From Cordia subcordata (Eukaryota > Streptophyta > Magnoliopsida > Boraginales > Cordiaceae), in the NCBI GenBank assembly GCA_028554755.1, contig JAPTOF010000003.1, positions 9,557,501 through 9,621,500 on the forward strand: a stretch of 64,000 nucleotides of DNA, written 5' to 3'. The translations under genes were made by a program, and so were the position numbers. Position 1 is the stretch's first letter, and every line of letters starts with the position of its first letter. This document shows, piece after piece, positions 58,276 to 64,000 of the stretch. The notes under the pieces are model-generated. The model was given only the letters and a program-made list of their open reading frames with translations. It was not told where the DNA came from and did no database searches.

Positions 58276-58530
58276 CATTATTAAAGGTTAATTATAATTT
58301 GTAAAAATATCAATTTAGAAAAAAAATAAACTAAATTACTATTTATTAAATTAAATTCCCAATCTAAAAGATTACCATCTACATCCTGCTTTCCTCAAAA
58401 TGCGGATGAGGGGGAGGAGGCTGTGTACTTTAGTTTTTTGTAAAACAAATTATTTCATAAAGAAAAAAAAAGAAAAAACAAAATTGGAGGGGGCCAAGGC
58501 CCCACCCACTATATATGTAGTTCCATCCAG

Positions 58531-58800
58531 CTTAAGGTTGGTTGGTGAAGGAGGAGAATAATTCAGCAGCAAGAGCACGCCTTCGTCTTAGACATCTAAG
58601 TGTTTGCATAATTACGTTGTACTCTTCTTCTTGTTGTTAGGACCAAGAAGGTGATTAAAGCTTACTAGTGCTTGGTGCTAGTATAGGGCAGACATAATGG
58701 TATGATGATATATGATTTTGAGTGGTCAGAGAGGGCGCTTTTGTTGGGTGGTCGGTGCAGCAAACAAAGGAGAAAAGGAAAATTGGTAGGAAAAGAAAAA
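58531..58800. other. Unannotated flank of the hAT pair
   Basis: Purine-rich and unrecognised. There is no duplicate of the 8 bases found left of element A (GATGTTTT). Confidence 0.4.
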
Positions 58801-59095
58801 GAGAATTAGGACTCAAGAAGCTATAGCCATGGTGCTCGACAACTCAACAAAGAACGAGAAGAGTAGAGAGAAAAAGAAAAATTAGGGCAAAAGGAAGAAA
58901 AGAAAAGAAGAAAAATTTTTTGTGCTTGGATCTTTTAGCTTTTGATATCATATTGAGGTCTATTGAGCACACCCTCGAAGGGGTTAGTAGATGAATATTT
59001 ATACATGTGAGATAATGATATAATAGACATTTAATCTCTATATAACGTGCCCTAATACATGTATAACAATACACTAATAATGTTAACTATATATG
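58801..59095 (-). repeat. Probable copia LTR and PBS remnant
   Basis: On the minus strand, TGATATCAAAAGC (58949-58937) resembles TGGTATCAAAGC and follows 'CCTCAATA'. Upstream of it is a ~145 bp AT-rich stretch with a TATAAATA-like site, as in short Ale-type LTRs. Downstream an ATGGCT start near 58828 is soon followed by a stop. No partner LTR or pol seen. Confidence 0.35.
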
Positions 59096-59430
59096 TTCAG
59101 ATTTTTTATGGATGTAATACTTGAAAACATAATAAGGAGTAGTGCTTCTGCATTTTCTAACTCCCGACCACTGACATGAATCGATTTTAGATTGTTAGAA
59201 AAAAAAAATTAGATCAAACGAAAAAAATTCTTATTCTATTAGGTTAAGTGAGTTATATGCTTCAAATCATATTTAGAAATCTTACTATGTTAGCGATGGT
59301 TGTTGGTTCTTTAAAACCGACATTCTCCTTCCAATTTAAAATTGACATGCTAGGAAAAGCACCAGTCAGTATAAGGTGCACCTGATGGTGTCTCGCATTA
59401 TTTACATGCACCAATTTTAGCATGCAATAC
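59096..59430. other. Unassigned DNA before the LINE
   Basis: No recognisable feature. The LINE 5' truncation point is about 59430. Confidence 0.4.
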
Positions 59431-62012
59431 ACGTGCTCACCTTAGATACAAAAAGCGCCTGCAAAAACTCGATTCGTGCTATTACAAATAATGAGGGGGT
59501 TCTTCTTACTAAGGCCTTCGATGTGAAACTTGAATTCATCCACTACTTTAAGAGTTTACTTGGATCACCTTCAAGCTCAAATGTTAGTGTGGCTGAAATA
59601 AAGTACATTTGTTAAAAAACAAATTGGTAATGACTCCCATCATGCTCTCTTGGCTCCTATCACTAATGAGGAAATCAAGGCCACTCTTTTTTCTCTTAAC
59701 CCCAACAAAAGTTCGGGTCCAAATGGATTTTCTTCTCAATTCTACATGGCCTCTTGGGAAATTATTGGAGATGATGTCACAAGAGCTATCAAATCCTTCT
59801 GTGACTCAAAAAAGCTCCTCAAAGAGGTAAATGCTACTTACATTGCATTGGTCACAAAAGTCCAAAACCCTACTTGGGTTAAGGACTATCGGCCTATATC
59901 TTGTTGCAACACTATCTATAAGTGTATTTCAAAAATTCTTGCAAATAGAATGAGGCAATGTTTGGAAGAAATCATTTCTTGGAATCAATCTGCCTTTGTG
60001 AAGAATCGGCTTATCAATGAGAACATTATTATTGCCCGTGATCTGCTTCAAGGATATAATATAGCCCGTATTTCACCAAGATGTGCCATTAAAGTGGATA
60101 TTATGAAGGCTTTTGACACACTTAATTGGAATTTCATTGAATTAGCCCTCATTGCTTTTGGATTTCCTAGAAAGTTTGTGGATTGGGTTTGGAGTGTATC
60201 TCTACTCCAAGTTTTTCTATTTCCATAAATGGAAGCTTGGAAGGTTACTTCAAAGGTGCAAATGGCATTAGACAAGGTGACCCACTCTCACCTTACCTCT
60301 TTGTTATCTCTATGGAGGTTCTTACCTGCATGTTCAACAAGCTTAGCTCAAGCTCGGACTTCGGATTTCATCCCAAATGCAATCATTTAAAGCTCAATCA
60401 TCTTTGTTTTGCGGATGATCTCTTTATCTTTTGCAAAGGAAATCTCAAATCCATTAAATACATCTTTGATACATTGGAGAAATTTTCAAGTTTTTCGGGA
60501 CTAAGGATCAATAAGGCAAAAAGTGACGTTTACCTTGGGGGCATTGCTACTAATGTGAAGACAAGCATTTTGGAGGAAGTTAATATTAAAGAAGGCATGT
60601 TTCCCATTCGTTACTTGGGAATCCCACTTGTTTCTAGGAAATTAAGGAAAAATGAGTTTCTTCCTCTCCTCGGGAAAATCAATGGAAAAATAGAGAACTG
60701 GGCAAATAAATGGCTTTCTTATACGGGTAGAATTGTGCTCATCAAATCGACCATTCTTCAAACTTATGCATATTGGGCCAGTGTGGTTTATATTCCAAAG
60801 AGCATTATTTCTTCCATTGAATCAAAGTTTAAATCCTTCCTATAGAGAAATGTGGGACCAAAAGTAGCTTGGAAGGATATTTGCTTACCTTACAATGAAG
60901 GTGGTCTTGGCATTCAGAAACTTGAAGAGATAAATCTTATTTTCCTCCTCAAAGTTTTTGGGAGAATGTTTACTTGTAGGGACAGCCGTTGGATTCATTC
61001 AAATTACATCAAGGGTGGATCTATATGGACTATGGATTGCCCAAGAAATGCTAGTTGGGTTTTTAAAAATCTTTTGAATGTTAGAGAAGATGCTAGGAAG
61101 TATATTAAGCATGTGGTTGGAAATGGAAGATATATATCCTTTTGGAATGATAATTGGCATCCAGCAGGTATTCTTTCTCATTTTAGAAGTAGTATCTTCT
61201 CTCAACGTTCACAAAATGCCTTGGTTTGTGAAATTTACTCCAATCATGGATGGAATTGGCCGATCACCCTTGTGCATATCAGTCCCTCACCTTTCAACCT
61301 CATTGAGGATCATAATGATGGGTTTGTTTGGACTCTTTCAAACAATGGATCCTTTTCTTTCAAACGCACTTGGGAGCATCTTCGAGCAAAAGGTGAGGTC
61401 TTCCCGGGCTTTAACTTAATTTGGTTCAAGGGATTCAATCCTAGACAAGCTTTTTTTGCATGGTTGGCTTTCAAAGACAAGCTTTTCACCAAATATAAAT
61501 TGCTCCAATGGGGCATTGTAAATAACCCTTTGTGCACTTTTTGTCACTTTGCATGTGAGACAAGAGATCACTTATTTTTCTCTTATAACTTCACGAGGAG
61601 AATTTGGAGGAAAGGGCTTCAACTCACAAAGTGTCCTTTACACCTCATTGTGTGGGAGGATATTATTGATTACTTATCACCACATTCTCTTGAAAAGAAC
61701 TTGAAGGCAACTATTTTAAAGCACTTGCTTGGAGCTACAATCTATCATATTTGGTTGGAAAGAAATAGAAGAATCTTCAACAAAAAAATTCTTACTAAAG
61801 AAAGTCTTTTTGTTATTATTTATAATGATGTAAGATGTAAAGTTATGTTCAAAAGAAAGTTTCCTTCAACTAGAGCAAATGTTGAAATTGGTAGATTATG
61901 GAAACTTGAAAATATTTTTGTATAGTTTTGTCTTCTCGACATGTAATCCTCTTGTACATTTGGAATTTTAATGAAAAACATTCTTACTTGCCCCATAAAA
62001 AAAAAAAAAAAA
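59431..62012 (+). mobile_element. 5'-truncated L1-type LINE with poly(A) tail
   Basis: Plus strand. It begins in the linker before the RT ('RAITNNEGVLLTKAFDVKLEF'), includes the full RT and the C-terminal zf-RVT domain, and ends with an A18-19 tail at about 61998-62016. ORF1 and endonuclease are missing, as expected from incomplete reverse transcription. No convincing target duplication was found. Confidence 0.88.
59433..61925 (+). pseudogene. LINE reverse transcriptase with zf-RVT domain, broken
   Basis: The RT copies the LINE RNA at the target. RT motifs in order: 'NPNKSSGPNGFSSQFY', 'VKDYRPISCCNTIYKCISKIL', 'QSAFVKNRLINENII', 'AIKVDIMKAFDTLNW' (motif A), 'GIRQGDPLSPYLFVI', FADD at 60408-60419 (motif C, both Asp present), and 'FSGLRINKAKSDVY'. 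Then 'WANKWLSYTGRIVLIKS'. Breaks: stops at 59613 and near 59626, a 1-base frame change near 60190, and TAG at 60843. The final 357-codon frame (60852-61925) holds 'RNGRYISFWNDNW'-type text and the Cys/His motif 'CTFCHFACETRDHLFF'. Few breaks, so it is not very old. Confidence 0.9.
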
Positions 62013-62016
62013 AAAC
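61998..62016 (+). repeat. LINE poly(A) tail
   Basis: Uninterrupted A run about 50-70 bases after the last coding part and a likely AATGAAA signal at about 61970. Confidence 0.75.
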
Positions 62017-62149
62017 TTTTCCTAACAGACCAAAAGTTGTATGTTTGTTGCTAACAAAGAAACAAGAACAAAGAAAGAAAAGTTTTAGATTTTTTTTAGT
62101 TTAATTTCATTTTTATTTACATTTTATTTTTAAATTTCAGAAAATTAAA

Positions 62150-62650
62150 AACTTATTGTTGAAGATACATATATTTTATACATACACAATTTTTATATTA
62201 TATATTCATAATTTTATATTCAAATTTTATACTACATATTCACAATTTTTATTTATTATATTATACGTTCACAATTTAAATATTTTTAAATTTTTTCAAT
62301 ATTTTTTAATTATTTACAAATACATGTTCAAATTTTTAATATTACACGTTCACAATTTCTATATTGTATGTTCAAAAATTTTTTACTATATATTAATAAT
62401 TTTTATACATTCACAATCTTTATATTAGATGTTTATAACTTTTTATTCATTTACAACTTTTACACTATATGTTCATAATTTTTAATTATTCACATTACAT
62501 GTTCACAATTTTTATACTTTATATTCACAAATAAAAATTATACATTCACAACTTTGAATGGGAATGTTCACAACTACAAACAATATGTTCACAACTTTTA
62601 TCTAATATGTTCATGCATATAAACAATACGCTCACCATTGCAAACATAGC
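62150..62650. repeat. Degenerate tandem repeat of a TTCACAATTTTTATA-like unit
   Basis: At least fifteen degenerate copies of a ~20-27 bp unit (ATRTTCACAATTTTTATAYTA) between 62190 and 62620. The 90-codon open frame at 62156-62428 is low-complexity Phe/Ile/Tyr and is not a gene. Confidence 0.7.
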
Positions 62651-62689
62651 TCGTCAGATCACACCTCGGTATGCCACAAATCGGATTTA

Positions 62690-63159
62690 GAGGGTGTTTG
62701 GTTTGGCTTTTTTTTTTTGTCAAACTTACTTAAAGTCTAATTTAAGCTAATAAAAGTGTTTGTTTTAATTAAAAATGTGCTTTTTTTAAGTAGTTTTAAA
62801 TAGAAAATAAAAAACTCCCCAATTCCAACTTTTGCTTTTTATGGCTTTAAGCACGTTGAAAAAAAAAATTTTGACCAAATCATTTACTATCTTATCCTTA
62901 CCTTTTTATTTTTATTACTAAAATATATTTTCTCTTTTATCTTATATTTACTTTTTTAAATTATATTTTAATGTTCTTAATAGTTATTTTAACTATATAA
63001 CTTACTTTTCAACCCACTTTAATCAAACATGTAAATACTTATTTTTATAACTATAATTTTTATTCAAACACGTAACTACTTAAAATTGACAATAAAAAAA
63101 GTCACTTAAAACTAAAAGTGCTTTAAGTAACTTTTTTATAAGCCAATCCAAACACTCTC
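62690..63159. mobile_element. MITE, ~470 bp
   Basis: Terminal inverted repeats GAGGGTGTTTGGTTTGGCTT (left) and GAGAGTGTTTGGATTGGCTT (right, read inward), with two mismatches in 20. Flanked by TTA and TCA, close to the three-base TTA target of PIF/Harbinger MITEs. AT-rich interior. Confidence 0.7.
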
Positions 63160-63329
63160 TCAGGCTAAACTGATATTACAATAGAGATATTACACAGTAT
63201 TAACAATTAAAGTCAGCTGAGAATCACAAATTTCTTGCAAATAAATTTATAAAAGTCTCAAAATGGTTCAAGGCCAGGCAAGGCATTAGCATTCTAGATT
63301 TAAAAATCACAGATCTTGATGTTAAAGAC

Positions 63330-63578
63330 TTAAAGACTATGACCAGTGCTTGTCGACATTGACAGTATGCAGTAGAACTTGTTGTAGAGCTTGTGGAAGT
63401 AACGTATACACATTTTACCGCAGTAACCAAGCTGATACTTGTCGAAGACGATCCGGTGGTGATGCATGCCTCTGGCGTTACTGCAGCCTCCCGGGTGTTT
63501 CCTGTGCTTGCTGATATGACCGTGGCCGATGCTCAAATGGCCACGCTTCTTCCTGATCTTCTTGAAGTGGGTTATCAT
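63330..63578 (-). pseudogene. RPL27A: Ribosomal protein L27a (uL15) pseudogene, truncated
   Basis: Minus strand. The reading frame [20 protein letters not shown] continues with '[20 protein letters not shown]', '[14 protein letters not shown]' and '[12 protein letters not shown]'. This is the N-terminal half of cytosolic ribosomal protein L27a, a component of the 60S subunit; full proteins are about 146 residues. Changes at usually invariant sites (for example GGRGNAGG reads GGCSNARG) suggest loss of function. After 'NKFYC' the frame shifts by one base: the other frame reads 'TVNVDKHWS' and then a stop. The second half of the protein is not recognisable below about 63300. No intron is seen, but some plant L27a genes lack introns, so retro-copying is not proven. 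Confidence 0.85.
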
Positions 63579-63775
63579 GGTTGATAGCGAAGATGGGGGA
63601 GGAGATGGGGTTGCGAAAATGAGGTCATGGCTACTTGAAGAACGAGAAGGCGAACTCGAAAGCCTTTAAAGATGGCTGCTTGTGTGCATTTGTGTGAGAG
63701 AAAGAGTGTGTAAGAGAGAGAAGATGAAGATGAAAAGTGATAGATGTGTGATTTTTTACAAAAAAAAAAAGATAC
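63579..63775 (-). other. Upstream leader of the L27a pseudogene
   Basis: Minus strand: a CT-rich 5' leader-like stretch (CATCTTCTCTCTCTTACACACTC, in part) typical of plant ribosomal protein mRNAs, running to the ATG at 63578. A poly-T run is at about 63770-63760. It may be copied mRNA leader or genuine promoter-proximal DNA. Confidence 0.45.
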
Positions 63776-64000
63776 ACGCGCCCGGTGCACCTTCCTCCTG
63801 AGGTATACAGTGCTTCGGGCGTAAGATATTATTTGTGAAAAAGCATATGATATAGCGTGAGACTAAAACTATATGTTTGTAATGGCTTTCGATAACAAAA
63901 CTCACTATTTAAATCATTATCATTTCATAATAGATAATTAAAAAAGAAAAACAAATGAGATATATTACATAACCAAAAGATAGAAACATATTCTGTTTCT
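63776..64000. other. Unassigned DNA at the right edge
   Basis: Nothing recognisable. Confidence 0.4.

Larger units (their letters stand above)
54490..58530 (-). mobile_element. hAT element B (minus strand), tail-to-tail with element A
   Basis: The 5' end near 58530 (read on the minus strand, CTGGATGGAACTACAT...GTGGGTGGGGCC) matches the ends of element A and the short hAT with changes. It carries a transposase (56696-54490) and lacks the 3' terminal repeat. Excluding a ~440 bp TRIM-containing insert it is about 3.6 kb, the same as element A without copia-4. Confidence 0.82.

Noticed and set aside
45559..58530. Single giant hAT element bounded by its two terminal repeats
   Set aside because: Both ends are the same (5') terminus, the interior is an inverted pair, and the 8 bases left of 45559 (GATGTTTT) are not repeated right of 58530.
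62156..62428. 90-codon Phe/Ile/Tyr-rich frame
   Set aside because: Translation of a degenerate AT-rich tandem repeat.
62150..62650. CRISPR-like array
   Set aside because: Repeats are degenerate, without uniform repeat length or unique spacers; a plant nuclear context makes it implausible.
63393..63584. Plus-strand 63-codon frame
   Set aside because: Antisense shadow of the L27a pseudogene.

Overview
The window is intergenic heterochromatin-like DNA from a flowering plant, probably a eudicot (inference). It is AT-rich and almost wholly made of transposable elements. Plant-type Ty1/copia, Ty3/gypsy (Tat-like), L1-type LINE, hAT, Helitron and MITE sequences are all present, and many are nested in one another. 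I found no intact host protein gene, no tRNA or rRNA gene and no CRISPR array. The only host-gene-like sequence is a broken copy of ribosomal protein L27a (uL15) near the right end.

Layout, left to right. (1) 1-13.47 kb: a decayed minus-strand Ty3/gypsy element, split by copia-1 (plus strand, 1200-10585). Copia-1 has 1.9 kb LTRs and a perfect CCAAG target-site duplication (TSD). (2) 13.5-15.7 kb: a GGGTTGAC-rich repeat, then two diverged copies of a ~290 bp unit. The second copy is split by a ~500 bp Helitron. (3) 15.7-27.3 kb: a minus-strand copia (copia-3, Ale/Retrofit-like) split by copia-2 (16364-23313, TSD AAAAC). (4) 27.3-30.1 kb: two minus-strand LINE fragments. (5) 30.1-36.6 kb: AT-rich DNA with a Tourist-like MITE. 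A copia RNase H fragment here is split by a 958 bp non-autonomous hAT with an 8 bp TSD, and a second MITE-like element follows. (6) 36.6-41.1 kb: copia-5, minus strand, related to copia-1, with most of its interior deleted. (7) 41.1-45.5 kb: AT-rich DNA with a MITE-like repeat and a broken multi-exon fragment resembling Ptta/En/Spm (Transposase_24) genes. (8) 45.56-58.53 kb: two hAT elements in tail-to-tail inverted orientation. The left one is split by copia-4 (Tork-like, 48557-53834) and the right one by a short TRIM-like LTR element. (9) 58.5-62.0 kb: an LTR remnant and a 5'-truncated plus-strand LINE with reverse transcriptase, zf-RVT domain and poly(A) tail. (10) 62.0-64.0 kb: a degenerate TTCACAATTTT repeat, a MITE, and the L27a pseudogene.

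Every element seen is inactive as read, because of in-frame stops, frameshifts or deletions. The nesting gives a relative order of insertion. Copia-1 and copia-2 are the youngest measurable LTR insertions, with about 2% LTR divergence counted by eye. The most unusual structures are the ~3.6 kb hAT inverted repeat, the 15 W-box cores in the copia-4 leader, the hypervariable GC-rich hairpin in the copia-2 LTRs, and several insertions whose empty site can be read in the same window. I do not see a new gene system here.
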